DNA of 31,536 nucleotides from Lachnospiraceae bacterium (GTDB lineage: Bacteria > Bacillota > Clostridia > Lachnospirales > Lachnospiraceae), in contig CAADTT010000002.1 in assembly GCA_900752065.1 (NCBI GenBank), positions 1-31,536 of the forward strand. Direction: 5' to 3'. Shown one piece after another: positions 1-8,065 of this stretch. Position numbers and translations under genes: made by a program. Within the stretch, counting starts at the first letter, position 1, and each line of letters starts with the position of its first letter. The notes under the pieces were generated by a model, which saw only the letters and a program-made list of their open reading frames with translations, had not been told where the DNA came from and made no database searches.

Positions 1-115
1 CAAGTCAGCAACTGCATAACCTTAACATTCTCAATATTCAATGTTTAAAGCAGCCACCGGAAGATGGCTTATTTGTTGTGTGCTTAAGGTAATGGATACT
101 CTCTACTTCTCATTT
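1..115. other. Intergenic end of window with a weak hairpin
   Basis: No gene is visible here. Downstream of the O-acetylation operon (minus strand) there is a short inverted repeat, AGCCA at 52-56 with TGGCT at 65-69, but it is followed by a poor T run, so it is at best a weak terminator. Confidence 0.3.
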
Positions 116-1519
116 TCAATCTTTCTCCTCCTGTTGTACTTCAGTATAGATTTTATGCCATTCATCGCCCTTCTGGACGAGAATCCTGATTTCCTTTGTT
201 CCCGGCTGCCATTTGTCAGAGGACAGGTACAGAACAAATCCGCCGTCCCTGCTTTCCCCCTCCAGCTCCAGTGTTGCCGGAAACGCCTCATATGCCTCGC
301 CGTTTACCTGGATGCAGATCCTGGAATCCTCTTTCAGAAAAGCTTCGTCAATCACTCCCGACACCTTCACATAAGCTCCCTGCTGTACCGCCAGGACGCC
401 GGAAACCTCTGCCGTGGTCTCCAGAACAGTACCCTCCGGCAGCATCAGGGATGCTTCCATCTGCGGCGGATTTTTCGCCATATCCGGCAGAAAACGTTCT
501 GCCCGCTCCACGATCACCGTATCCGCCTGATGCTCTGCCAGATCGGTCATCTGGTAAGGGATTCCCCTTGAAAACCAGGCGTCCGCATAGCTGTTTGCCA
601 GAAACGGAAGCAGGGCATTTCCAAAGGAATCCCGGTACATGACAAGGCTTCCTTCCGCCGAAGGATTCACGGTCGTGATCCTTGGATCAAAGGTGCTCTC
701 CACCTCTCCCACATAGGAAAATCTGTCCAGCCCCACATAGTAAATCTCCTCCTCCGGCGTCAATGCCAGGGGATAAAGCATTTCATCCAGATCGCCGGTA
801 AAATCCGTTCTCCGCTCCGAAGGCGCCTCCGTGAAGGTCAGATGCTGTTTTCCCAGCGCATCCAGCAGCGTATCCCCCGCCATGGCCGCCCCTTTATTGT
901 TCCAGTGGGAATCCCTCTTGTGGTAAAGAATCTCCTCCTGCCCCTGAAACATTTCATACAGATCTGCGTAATGTACGCCCTCTCGCTCCAGCCATGGCTT
1001 TATGTTCACCAGATTTTTTTCTTCCGATACCCTGCTGCTGTCATAGTAGGGCATATGCTCCCCGTAAAGGCTGTTTTTATTCGGGGCTATGGTAAACAGA
1101 AAGTCCGCTCCCTGCCGCTCGACATACGCCTGCATCATCGCAAGGGAATGTGCCACATTAAACAGCGCCCTCCCGCTCATCTGATTCGTCCCCAGATAAT
1201 CGTCCAGAGAGTCCTTATAATAGAGCCAGCCGTCTGTTCCCTGAATCACACTGTCTGCCGCAGACACGCCGAACAGCTTTCCCTGTACCAATGCGTTTGC
1301 CGTTACAAGCTCCTGCCGGAAACCGAAATGATCCTGAAAATAAGCTCCCGCATCCGACAGGTAATCCAGATTCCAGCCACCCTCATCCTTCAGCACGGGG
1401 GCATCCGCCAGCTTTCTGTTTTCCGAACTCTGCTCCCTCTCCGGCACTGCCATTCCCAGAACGGGGATCAGGCACAGCCCAAAAAACAGCGCTGCATAGA
1501 TCATATAACCTTTCTTCAT
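116..1519 (-). CDS. AlgJ/AlgX-like SGNH (DHHW family) O-acetyltransferase partner protein
   Basis: A 467-residue exported protein, probably the extracellular half of a polysaccharide O-acetylation machine. Family knowledge: AlgJ/AlgX-type SGNH proteins take acetyl groups delivered by an MBOAT protein and place them on glycan hydroxyls outside the membrane. Seen here: an N-terminal hydrophobic signal or anchor (about residues 5-24); a candidate catalytic Asp/His pair in RDSHWNNKG (D203, H205); and a candidate nucleophile Ser298 in YRDSFGNA, the usual order of the AlgJ/AlgX triad. The start has a strong AGGAGGGG site just upstream and lies 12 bases after the MBOAT stop, so the two are surely co-transcribed. 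It is the last gene of the operon. The glycan acceptor cannot be told from sequence. Confidence 0.85.
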   Translation of the reverse strand: MKKGYMIYAALFFGLCLIPVLGMAVPEREQSSENRKLADAPVLKDEGGWNLDYLSDAGAYFQDHFGFRQELVTANALVQGKLFGVSAADSVIQGTDGWLYYKDSLDDYLGTNQMSGRALFNVAHSLAMMQAYVERQGADFLFTIAPNKNSLYGEHMPYYDSSRVSEEKNLVNIKPWLEREGVHYADLYEMFQGQEEILYHKRDSHWNNKGAAMAGDTLLDALGKQHLTFTEAPSERRTDFTGDLDEMLYPLALTPEEEIYYVGLDRFSYVGEVESTFDPRITTVNPSAEGSLVMYRDSFGNALLPFLANSYADAWFSRGIPYQMTDLAEHQADTVIVERAERFLPDMAKNPPQMEASLMLPEGTVLETTAEVSGVLAVQQGAYVKVSGVIDEAFLKEDSRICIQVNGEAYEAFPATLELEGESRDGGFVLYLSSDKWQPGTKEIRILVQKGDEWHKIYTEVQQEEKD

Positions 1520-1531
1520 CCTGCTCCCCTC

Positions 1532-2926
1532 CTAAAACCTGAAATAAATAAACGGATTGTAAGTGCCTCCCGCCAGGCTCAGCATACAGAGCACAAGCCC
1601 CACTGCACTGCATACATAAGAAAACGTCTCATATCCCTTCCGGCTCTTCCATTTTTCACATATTGGGAAGGATGCCAGACATGCCGCCGCAAAGGTCACC
1701 AGATACAGCGGCGTGAGCTGCTGCATGCACAGGCTGAGGGAAGCACCCCCGACAGAAAATCCGGTGAACATGCTCTTCACCCACAGCACTCCCTGAGTCA
1801 TGGTATCCGCCCGGAAAAATACAAAGCCAATGCACACCACCAGCAGCGTATAAACATGCATCAAAAGCTGCTTTCCTCTGCCGCCTTTTTCTCTCAGCCA
1901 GGGAAGGAACTCCTCCAGCATCAGGAAAAATCCATGATAGATTCCCCAGAAGAGAAATGTCACATTTGCCCCATGCCAGATTCCTGTACACAGGAACACG
2001 GTAAATTTATTGATAACCGTGCGTACCTTTCCCTTCCGGTTCCCGCCAAGCGGAATATACAGATATTCCTGAAACCAGCTCGACAGGGAAATATGCCACC
2101 TTCTCCAAAACTCCCGGATGCTGGCCGAGCTGTATGGATAGCGGAAATTTTCTTTAAAATGAAAGCCGAACATCCACCCCAGACCGATCGCCATATCGCT
2201 GTAGCCGCTAAAGTCAAAGTAGATCTGGAACAGATAAGATAACGCGCCTACCCAGGCTGCCGCTGCGCCCAGGGAACTCAAGTCCGCTCCAAACAGCGTA
2301 TCTGCCGCCAGTGCCATGACATTTGCGATCAGCACCTTCTTTGACAACCCCGCAATGAAGCGGCGGATTCCCTGTGCCACGCCCTCCGCCGTCTGTCTCC
2401 TGCTGTCAATTTCCTTTTCCACATCGTGATACTTCACGATCGGTCCGGCGATAAGCTGGGGAAAGAAAGAGATGTAAAGAAGTACCTTTCCAAAATTTTT
2501 CTGCGCCGGATTTACACCCCGATAGACGTCGATCACATAGGACATCGCCTGAAAGGTAAAGAATGAAATGCCGATGGGCAGGCGGATCTGCGGAACGGGA
2601 AACGCAGCCCCAAACAGGGTATTCACGCTCTCCGTCAAAAACCCCGCATATTTAAACACCACCAGCAATGCCAGGTTCATAAACACTGCCAGCCACAGGA
2701 AAACTTTTTTCTTTTCTGAAAAACGCATCAGCCCCAGCGCCCAGAGATAATTCAAAAACGCCGATGCAATCATCATCAATACATACACCGGCTCGCCGTA
2801 AGCGTAAAACACCAGGCTTGCCAGCAAAAGCATGGCATTCTTCGCCCGGATTCCCGGCAGGATCAGATGTCCCAGGAATACGATGGGCAAAAAAATGCAT
2901 AAAAAGACAAGGGAACTAAATACCAT
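1532..2926 (-). CDS. MBOAT family membrane O-acyltransferase (AlgI/PatA-like)
   Basis: A 464-residue polytopic membrane protein of the MBOAT family, which moves acetyl groups across the membrane for O-acetylation of polysaccharides (AlgI, PatA, DltB relatives). Seen: about ten hydrophobic segments; the conserved block FRYPYSSASIREFWRRWH (H278) followed by SLSSWFQEYLYIPLGGNR; and the invariant histidine in GIWHGAN (H318), the presumed active-site residue. Length is typical for AlgI. A GGAGG site lies six bases before the ATG. It starts 19 bases after the stop of the wall-binding-repeat gene and ends 12 bases before its SGNH partner. The pairing with an AlgX-like protein favours polysaccharide acetylation over teichoic acid D-alanylation (no dltA or dltC nearby). 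Confidence 0.92.
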   Translation of the reverse strand: MVFSSLVFLCIFLPIVFLGHLILPGIRAKNAMLLLASLVFYAYGEPVYVLMMIASAFLNYLWALGLMRFSEKKKVFLWLAVFMNLALLVVFKYAGFLTESVNTLFGAAFPVPQIRLPIGISFFTFQAMSYVIDVYRGVNPAQKNFGKVLLYISFFPQLIAGPIVKYHDVEKEIDSRRQTAEGVAQGIRRFIAGLSKKVLIANVMALAADTLFGADLSSLGAAAAWVGALSYLFQIYFDFSGYSDMAIGLGWMFGFHFKENFRYPYSSASIREFWRRWHISLSSWFQEYLYIPLGGNRKGKVRTVINKFTVFLCTGIWHGANVTFLFWGIYHGFFLMLEEFLPWLREKGGRGKQLLMHVYTLLVVCIGFVFFRADTMTQGVLWVKSMFTGFSVGGASLSLCMQQLTPLYLVTFAAACLASFPICEKWKSRKGYETFSYVCSAVGLVLCMLSLAGGTYNPFIYFRF

Positions 2927-2945
2927 GACTTACCTCCGCCGCTGC

Positions 2946-3572
2946 CTAATAGCAGGTCCATACAATTTCTTTTTCACCATAACGGAAGGTAAAAATGGTA
3001 AACCCGTCATACGTCCATATGCCGTCCTCGCCGGACTGTCCCTCATAGGTCATGCAGCTCGCAGCATAATCCGCACTGACCGGATCGCCGATCACAGCCT
3101 TCAAAGCTGCCGCATCCGCTCCCTGCTTACCGTACTCCTGCAGAAGCTTCGTCTTTTCTGCATCCAGCTTTCCATTTGCTCCAAAACCATACAGCATACC
3201 ATCAATCACCCGGATGCCGGTGTATGCAGCTCCGTTATTTCCAAGATAATATGCTTTCTTATACCAGGTGTTTTTCTGCATCTGGCCTTTTGCATTGAAG
3301 CAGTAAATCTTTCCCTTAACCTTCTTTACTCCTGTATAAGCCGCACCGTTTTTGCCAAAATAATATTTCTGTTTTTTTCCTTTTATCTTAACACTTACCC
3401 ATTTATTTTTAACTTTTTTACCCTTTTTGTAGTAAAAGTATTTTTTCTTACTCTTTACCAGGCCGCTCTTTTCCGCTGCCTCTGCCTTCGGCGCTCCCAT
3501 CACTGCTGCCGCCGGAGCCTGCAGGCACATGCCCAGCACCAGTGCGGCGATGCACATTCTTACTTTTTTCAT
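2946..3572 (-). CDS. Secreted lysine-rich protein with cell-wall-binding-like repeats
   Basis: A 208-residue exported protein. Residues 1-33 form a signal peptide ending near AEAAEKS. The middle (about 40-137) holds degenerate aromatic/glycine repeats of the choline/cell-wall-binding type: YYFGKNGAAYTGVKKVKGK and later YYLGNNGAAYTGIRVIDG, separated by lysine-rich spacers. The last 70 residues form a separate small domain with no recognised family. Such repeats usually hold proteins on the wall or on surface glycans, so a surface role is likely, but no enzymatic residue is evident. It sits between a transglutaminase-like protein and the O-acetyltransferase pair in the same operon. It could be a structural accessory of the polysaccharide layer that the operon modifies. 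Confidence 0.7.
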   Translation of the reverse strand: MKKVRMCIAALVLGMCLQAPAAAVMGAPKAEAAEKSGLVKSKKKYFYYKKGKKVKNKWVSVKIKGKKQKYYFGKNGAAYTGVKKVKGKIYCFNAKGQMQKNTWYKKAYYLGNNGAAYTGIRVIDGMLYGFGANGKLDAEKTKLLQEYGKQGADAAALKAVIGDPVSADYAASCMTYEGQSGEDGIWTYDGFTIFTFRYGEKEIVWTCY

Positions 3573-3634
3573 CCTTCTGTCCTTTCCTCTTTCTGAGGCG
3601 TGCCTCTGCGCTGCCTCCCGTTCTTCCCTGACGT

Positions 3635-4201
3635 TTAAAATTTCACCGTTACGCTTTTGCTCTTCTTGTAAGTGCTCTTCATACTCTTAACACTCTTCAG
3701 GAAATATTTTCCCTTTCCCTTTGCTGCGAACTTGTCCATATTTGCATCGCACACATACCAGGTCTTCCCGATCCGGATCTCACACCATGCATGAGGCTGC
3801 CATACAGACTTATTAAATCCGTTTGTCGTTCCGATATAGATCTTTACCGGAAGATTCGTCGCCTTTTTTGCGAGAAATGCATAAAGCGCTGCATAATGAT
3901 AGCAGCTTCCCTGCTTTTTCTTTATCATCTCTGCGGCATACGTTTTCTCCCATCCCTTTGTGTCTTTAAAGCCGATCACCCGGGCATATCCGTAGTTTTT
4001 CTCCACATAGTTAAACAGCTTCCGAAGCTGCTTTTTCTGATTCGTCTCTTTTTTTACCGTTTTCTTTACAAGCTTTTCCGCTGACTTCTCCAGGCTGCTC
4101 TTTGCCGCCTCCGCAGTCATACCCGGCATGGCCGCACTCCCGCATACTACCGCACCTGCGAGAAGGCAGGCGGTTGTTCTTTTTACAATTCCCTTTTTCA
4201 T
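3635..4201 (-). CDS. Secreted transglutaminase-like (cysteine protease fold) protein
   Basis: A 188-residue exported protein with a transglutaminase-like core. Seen: a signal peptide with hydrophobic stretch ACLLAGAVVCGSAAM; a lysine-rich segment (40-60); and a likely Cys-His-Asp triad with C100 in KQGSCYHYAA, H137 in QPHAWCEI and D152 in VCDANMD. Family knowledge: bacterial members hydrolyse or cross-link peptides at the surface; the substrate here is unknown. Start choice: an in-frame ATG lies 27 bases further upstream, but the internal ATG at 4201 has a well-placed GGGAGG and begins MKKG plus a clean signal peptide, so it is preferred. It is the first gene of a four-gene operon behind a good sigma-A-type promoter. 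Confidence 0.75.
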   Translation of the reverse strand: MKKGIVKRTTACLLAGAVVCGSAAMPGMTAEAAKSSLEKSAEKLVKKTVKKETNQKKQLRKLFNYVEKNYGYARVIGFKDTKGWEKTYAAEMIKKKQGSCYHYAALYAFLAKKATNLPVKIYIGTTNGFNKSVWQPHAWCEIRIGKTWYVCDANMDKFAAKGKGKYFLKSVKSMKSTYKKSKSVTVKF

Positions 4202-4291
4202 CCTATAGGTATCCTCCCGAATTTTCATGAAATCGTTTTCCTATTACAATTCATCATCCGACCAAACTGTAACATTTAACTGTTTAGCATC

Positions 4292-4321
4292 ATTATATTC
4301 CCCGAACCATACACCTGTCAA
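4292..4321 (-). promoter_or_regulatory. Sigma-A-type promoter of the O-acetylation operon
   Basis: On the minus strand TTGACA (4316-4321) is followed after 18 bases by TATAAT (4292-4297). Both boxes are perfect consensus. The transcript would start near 4285, about 85 bases before the ATG at 4201. Confidence 0.75.
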
Positions 4322-4368
4322 ATGCAATTCCCACTTTTACATCCTCTGCTGCATCCCGGACATACCTC

Positions 4369-5070
4369 TTATTCCACCTTCATCATCCGGTATCCCACCC
4401 CAATATGTGTCTGAATATACTCCGGCGCCCCCGGCTCGGACTCCAGCTTCTTTCGGAGGTTTGCCATAAAAACCCGCAGGGAGGCTACATAGTTGTCCCA
4501 ACTACTCCCCCACACATTCTGTGTAATATAAGTATGCGTCAGCACCCTGCCCACATTTTTGGCCATGAGACAAAGAAGCTTATACTCTATGGGCGTCAGA
4601 TGCAGCTCTTTGTCGCCAAGATATGCACATCCTGCCGCATAGTCCACCTTCAGTTCTCCGTTGATAAAAACTGAACTTCCTGCCGCCGTATCTGTCTGAA
4701 GCATGGCGAGACGGCGCTGTGTCACACGGAGCCTTGCCAGCAGTTCCTCCACGGAGAAGGGCTTTGTCAGGTAATCATCAGCGCCGTTGTCAAGAGCTTC
4801 TATTTTATCTGTATCCTCGCTCCTTGCGCTGATGACAATGATCGGCGTGTTGGACCAGCTTCTGATTTTCCGGATAACCTCGATACCGTCCATGTCCGGC
4901 AGTCCCAGATCCAGCAGAATAATGTCCGGATTGTGGGATGATGCCTCAAGAATCGCACACTCTCCCGTAGAAGCCGCCAGATATCCATAGTCACGGGTTT
5001 TTAATGTGGTCGTGATGAGATTGCGGATCGGCGCATCATCCTCCACCACAAGTATCATTGCTTTCTTCAT
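4369..5070 (-). CDS. kdpE: KdpE-type response regulator (OmpR family)
   Basis: A 233-residue OmpR-type response regulator. The receiver domain (1-120) has the acidic pair ED-D (10-12), phospho-acceptor D54 in ILLDLGLPDMDG and the switch lysine in LTKPFSVEELLARL. The C-terminal winged helix carries LTPIEYKLLCLMAKNVGRVL and ends GVGYRM. It is the partner of the KdpD-like kinase whose 3' end it overlaps by 35 bases. The ATG at 5070 has AGGGGAGG just upstream and begins MKKAMILVVEDD; a longer reading upstream lacks such a site. Family knowledge: KdpE activates potassium uptake genes. No kdpFABC is present, so its likely target is the ktrBA operon in which it lies. No terminator is obvious after it. 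Confidence 0.88.
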   Translation of the reverse strand: MKKAMILVVEDDAPIRNLITTTLKTRDYGYLAASTGECAILEASSHNPDIILLDLGLPDMDGIEVIRKIRSWSNTPIIVISARSEDTDKIEALDNGADDYLTKPFSVEELLARLRVTQRRLAMLQTDTAAGSSVFINGELKVDYAAGCAYLGDKELHLTPIEYKLLCLMAKNVGRVLTHTYITQNVWGSSWDNYVASLRVFMANLRKKLESEPGAPEYIQTHIGVGYRMMKVE

Positions 5071-7057
5071 TGATTGGAACCTCCCCTGAATGTAATGTAA
5101 AAGTAAATATACAGCCATGCGGCTCATTGTCCGTAAGCATCAGCTCCCCGCCGTGGGCGCTGATGATGGATCTGCAGAGAGACAGACCCAGTCCCAGGCT
5201 TCGCCTGCTGTCTACGATCTTATTCTCCCCTGTAAAAAACATCTCAAAAACACGCGGTTTCATTTCGTCCGGAATTCCCGCCCCATTATCTGCGATGCTG
5301 ACCGCGATTCTGTCCTCTATCTTCTCTGTCGATATTCGGATCTGTGACCCTGCAGGCGTATATTTGATGGCATTATCCACAAGATTGATGAGCACCTGAA
5401 GAATCAGCTTCGCATCCATCTTCGCCAACAGCAGCTCTTCCTTATATTCGACCGATATCTCATGTTCCGTCTTTTTCCGGTTAATGTGGCGCAGAGCCTC
5501 CTCGATCACTTCCTCCATCAGCTCCGTCGTCATATGAAAATTCAGTCTGCCCTCCTCGATCCTCGTGACAGAAAGCAGGTTTTCCACCAGGCTGATCAGC
5601 CACTGAGAATCATCATAGATATCGGTAAACATCTGCATCCGGATCCCGTCGTCCAACTGCCTGTAGTTGGAGAGAAGGTTGCTCGCATTTCCCGATATGG
5701 AAGTCAGCGGCGTCCGCAGATCATGGGATATAGCACGGAGAAGATTTGCCCGAAGCTGCTCCTTCTGAGCCAGGACTGCCGCCTTCTCCTTCTCCCTTGC
5801 GTTCCGGATATTTTCGACCGCCAGGGCGCACTCCCCAAGGATCGCGAGCATCACACTGTTTTCAAAGGAATCCAGCGTCCTGTTCCCGATGCAGATACCG
5901 ATCACGCCATAAACCTTCTGATTGATGTAGATGGGCAGGTACAGGTTTCCGTCCTCCCCAAAATGATCCGTCCCCGCCCCGGCTCTTTCCCGGTTCCGAA
6001 AAGCCCACTCCGCTGCGCTTTTTCCTGAAAAAGCGGAAAAATCCTTTTCTTCTGTTTCCAGGCAGTGGAACAGATAGCCTTTGCACAGTCTTCCCCCGGT
6101 TTCCGGATAGATGACGATATCGCGTTCTAAAAGCTTCATAAGCTGGCTCGCCGTAATATTCATAATATCCTTTTCGTCCTGCGCCTTGTGCAGGAGCTGG
6201 TTCGTATCAAACAGAACCTTTGTCCGAAATGCAGACTGGGCCGACTGTTTGGCATGGTTTTTCAGCTTATTCGCCAGAGTTCCCGTGATGAGAGCCGCTG
6301 TCAGCATGATGCCAAAGGTGACCGGATATCCCTTCTCATAGGCATGAAAGGTCAGCCTCGGCTCTGTAAAAAAGAAGCTGAACAAAAGCACGCCGGACAG
6401 CGCACTTAAAACACTGCAAAAATACCCCCTGGTAAAGAGTGCTGTCAGCAGAACAGCCAGGATATAGACCGTTATGATATTTGCCTCTGTAAATCCCAGA
6501 TCCCAGAAAACCGTACCGATTCCGCTTGCCATGACAAGGATTCCCAGAGTAGTCATAAAATCCCCGGCTGACGGCCGGAGATGGCTGAAGATCTTCTGTT
6601 TTCTCTCATAATATCTGTTTCGGGATGCCGTATCCGGAATAATATAAATATCCAGATTCGGCGCCATCTTTATCAGCTTTTCCGTAAGCGGGGGCTTACT
6701 CCAAAAATGGTGGCGCTTCACGCTGCTCCGCCCGATCACGATCTTTGTGACGCCGGAGATCCGCGCAAATTCCGCAATCTGATAAGAGGCGTCATCGCCG
6801 TAAACCGTGGAAATGTCAGCTCCAAACTGTTCTGCCAGCTTTCTATTCTCCAAAAGCCTCTTTTTGTCTGCCTCGTCCATTCTGTCTTCCTCAGGGGTTT
6901 TTACATAAAGAGCCGTAAAAGCCCCCTGAAATGCCTGCGCCATCTTTGCCGCCGTCCGCACGATTTTTGCATTCGAGGGTGAAGCCGACAGGCAGACGAG
7001 AATATGCTCTCTGTCCTGTTCCCTTTCCGTTATCCTTTTCTTTTCTCCCGTATCCAT
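5036..7057 (-). CDS. kdpD: Short KdpD-like sensor histidine kinase (no N-terminal KdpD ATPase-like domain)
   Basis: A 673-residue membrane kinase that matches KdpD from its USP domain onward; classical KdpD is about 900 residues and begins with a Walker-containing domain that is missing here. Domain order: USP-like (about 17-145), four close membrane segments of DUF4118 type (about 163-262), GAF-like region (275-415), HisKA with H445 in AISHDLRTPLTS, and HATPase with NLVDNAIKYTPAG, DNGAGIPDE and LGLGLSLCRS. In the USP domain S24-x-S26, exactly 20 residues, then F47-T-A-x-Y51 fits the c-di-AMP binding motif reported for Staphylococcus aureus KdpD. The gene is followed by kdpE in an overlapping arrangement and preceded by a small membrane protein gene. 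It probably senses potassium status and c-di-AMP for the Ktr genes upstream. Confidence 0.87.
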   Translation of the reverse strand: MDTGEKKRITEREQDREHILVCLSASPSNAKIVRTAAKMAQAFQGAFTALYVKTPEEDRMDEADKKRLLENRKLAEQFGADISTVYGDDASYQIAEFARISGVTKIVIGRSSVKRHHFWSKPPLTEKLIKMAPNLDIYIIPDTASRNRYYERKQKIFSHLRPSAGDFMTTLGILVMASGIGTVFWDLGFTEANIITVYILAVLLTALFTRGYFCSVLSALSGVLLFSFFFTEPRLTFHAYEKGYPVTFGIMLTAALITGTLANKLKNHAKQSAQSAFRTKVLFDTNQLLHKAQDEKDIMNITASQLMKLLERDIVIYPETGGRLCKGYLFHCLETEEKDFSAFSGKSAAEWAFRNRERAGAGTDHFGEDGNLYLPIYINQKVYGVIGICIGNRTLDSFENSVMLAILGECALAVENIRNAREKEKAAVLAQKEQLRANLLRAISHDLRTPLTSISGNASNLLSNYRQLDDGIRMQMFTDIYDDSQWLISLVENLLSVTRIEEGRLNFHMTTELMEEVIEEALRHINRKKTEHEISVEYKEELLLAKMDAKLILQVLINLVDNAIKYTPAGSQIRISTEKIEDRIAVSIADNGAGIPDEMKPRVFEMFFTGENKIVDSRRSLGLGLSLCRSIISAHGGELMLTDNEPHGCIFTFTLHSGEVPINEESNDTCGGG

Positions 7058-7111
7058 CTCTGTTCACCCTCTCGCCGCTCCTATTGCCCTTTCCATCTGC
7101 GGATTATCATA

Positions 7112-7369
7112 TCACAAATCCGGAAATTTTTCTTTCTTTTTGCACAGAAAAACGCTCGCTTCTCCATGTTTGCCGCAAAAATCACGGATTTCCTGCAGCA
7201 TTTCTTCATCTGTCATTTCTCCGGTAAGCATAATGCAGGAAGGCTCCTCTGTCTTTTCTTCCTGGTTCTCCTGAGTATTCTCTCCCAGAAAATCATCCAG
7301 CCTTTTCATAAGATACCCCCCAAAAGCAAAGATGCAGGGCGCGCCTATGACAATCAAAACCAGTCCCAT
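7112..7369 (-). CDS. Small membrane-anchored protein of unknown function in the Ktr-Kdp operon
   Basis: An 85-residue protein not recognised as a known family. Residues 1-21 form one hydrophobic segment (GLVLIVIGAPCIFAFGGYLM), followed by a charged cytosolic-looking tail rich in Glu and Lys with a short acidic stretch (GENTQENQEEKTEE) and a C-terminal half that could form a small alpha/beta fold. The start is supported by GGGGGGAGG a few bases upstream. It lies 36 bases after ktrA and 54 bases before kdpD, all in the same direction, so it is almost certainly part of the potassium operon. A role as an accessory of the Ktr channel or of KdpD is inference only. Confidence 0.6.
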   Translation of the reverse strand: MGLVLIVIGAPCIFAFGGYLMKRLDDFLGENTQENQEEKTEEPSCIMLTGEMTDEEMLQEIRDFCGKHGEASVFLCKKKEKFPDL

Positions 7370-7405
7370 GAAGCCTCCCCCCTTCCTTAAAATCTTCCTG
7401 ACGCA

Positions 7406-8053
7406 TTATATGTGAAAACACTTCTGCAAATCTCTGTATGAACCAAGCACCAGCATCGTAATATCCCCGGTCAGGACCGTATTTGGCGTGACCGCCATAT
7501 TCATCATGCCGTCTTTTTTAATCACCATAATATTAATATGGTACTTCTTCCGGATGTCAATCTGTCCGATACTGAGTCCGATCCACTCTCTGGGTACTGA
7601 AACCTCAAAAATCGCATGGGTCTCATCCAGTTCTATGTAGTCCAGGATATTATTAGAGGCATACCGGATCGCCGCCCATTTCGCGATCTGCTTTTCCGGA
7701 TACAGGATCTCATCTGCACCGTTGCGAAGCAGAAACTTCGCATGTACATCCCTGGCCGCCCTCGATACCACCCGTCTGGCTCCCAGCTCTTTCAGGTTTG
7801 ATGTCGTTTCCAGAGAGCTTTGAAAATCATTCCCAATGGTGACGATACACACATCAAAGTTATCGGCTCCCAGAGACTCCAGAAACTCCGGATTTGTACT
7901 GTCACCAATCTGCGCGTTTGTGACAAAAGGCAGAAGATCATTGACTCTCTCCTCAACCTTGTCGACCGCCATAACCTGCTGTCCAAGCTGATTTAGCTGA
8001 AGTGCAATATGCCTTCCAAACTTTCCGAGTCCGATCAATAAAATAGATTTCAT
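7406..8053 (-). CDS. ktrA: KtrA/TrkA-family potassium uptake regulatory subunit
   Basis: A 215-residue cytosolic RCK protein that gates the KtrB membrane subunit. The N-terminal Rossmann domain shows the glycine motif GLGKFGRH (8-15) and an acidic residue at the end of the second strand (D31 in VMAVDK), as in nucleotide-binding RCK_N domains. The C-terminal part (about 135-215) is an RCK_C domain, which in Staphylococcus KtrA binds c-di-AMP. Single-RCK length (about 220) is typical of KtrA/KtrC rather than the double-length TrkA of enterics. It begins 12 bases after the ktrB stop with a GGAG site, and the small membrane protein follows it. Confidence 0.92.
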   Translation of the reverse strand: MKSILLIGLGKFGRHIALQLNQLGQQVMAVDKVEERVNDLLPFVTNAQIGDSTNPEFLESLGADNFDVCIVTIGNDFQSSLETTSNLKELGARRVVSRAARDVHAKFLLRNGADEILYPEKQIAKWAAIRYASNNILDYIELDETHAIFEVSVPREWIGLSIGQIDIRKKYHINIMVIKKDGMMNMAVTPNTVLTGDITMLVLGSYRDLQKCFHI

Positions 8054-8065
8054 AGTCTTTTCTCC

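Noticed and set aside
842..2242. A 466-codon open frame on the plus strand
   Set aside because: It lies antisense to the AlgX-like and MBOAT genes, both of which have clear family motifs and ribosome binding sites; its translation has no recognisable domain.
4369..7057. A standard Kdp (kdpFABC-DE) locus
   Set aside because: No kdpF, A, B or C gene is present; the pair lies downstream of ktrBA.
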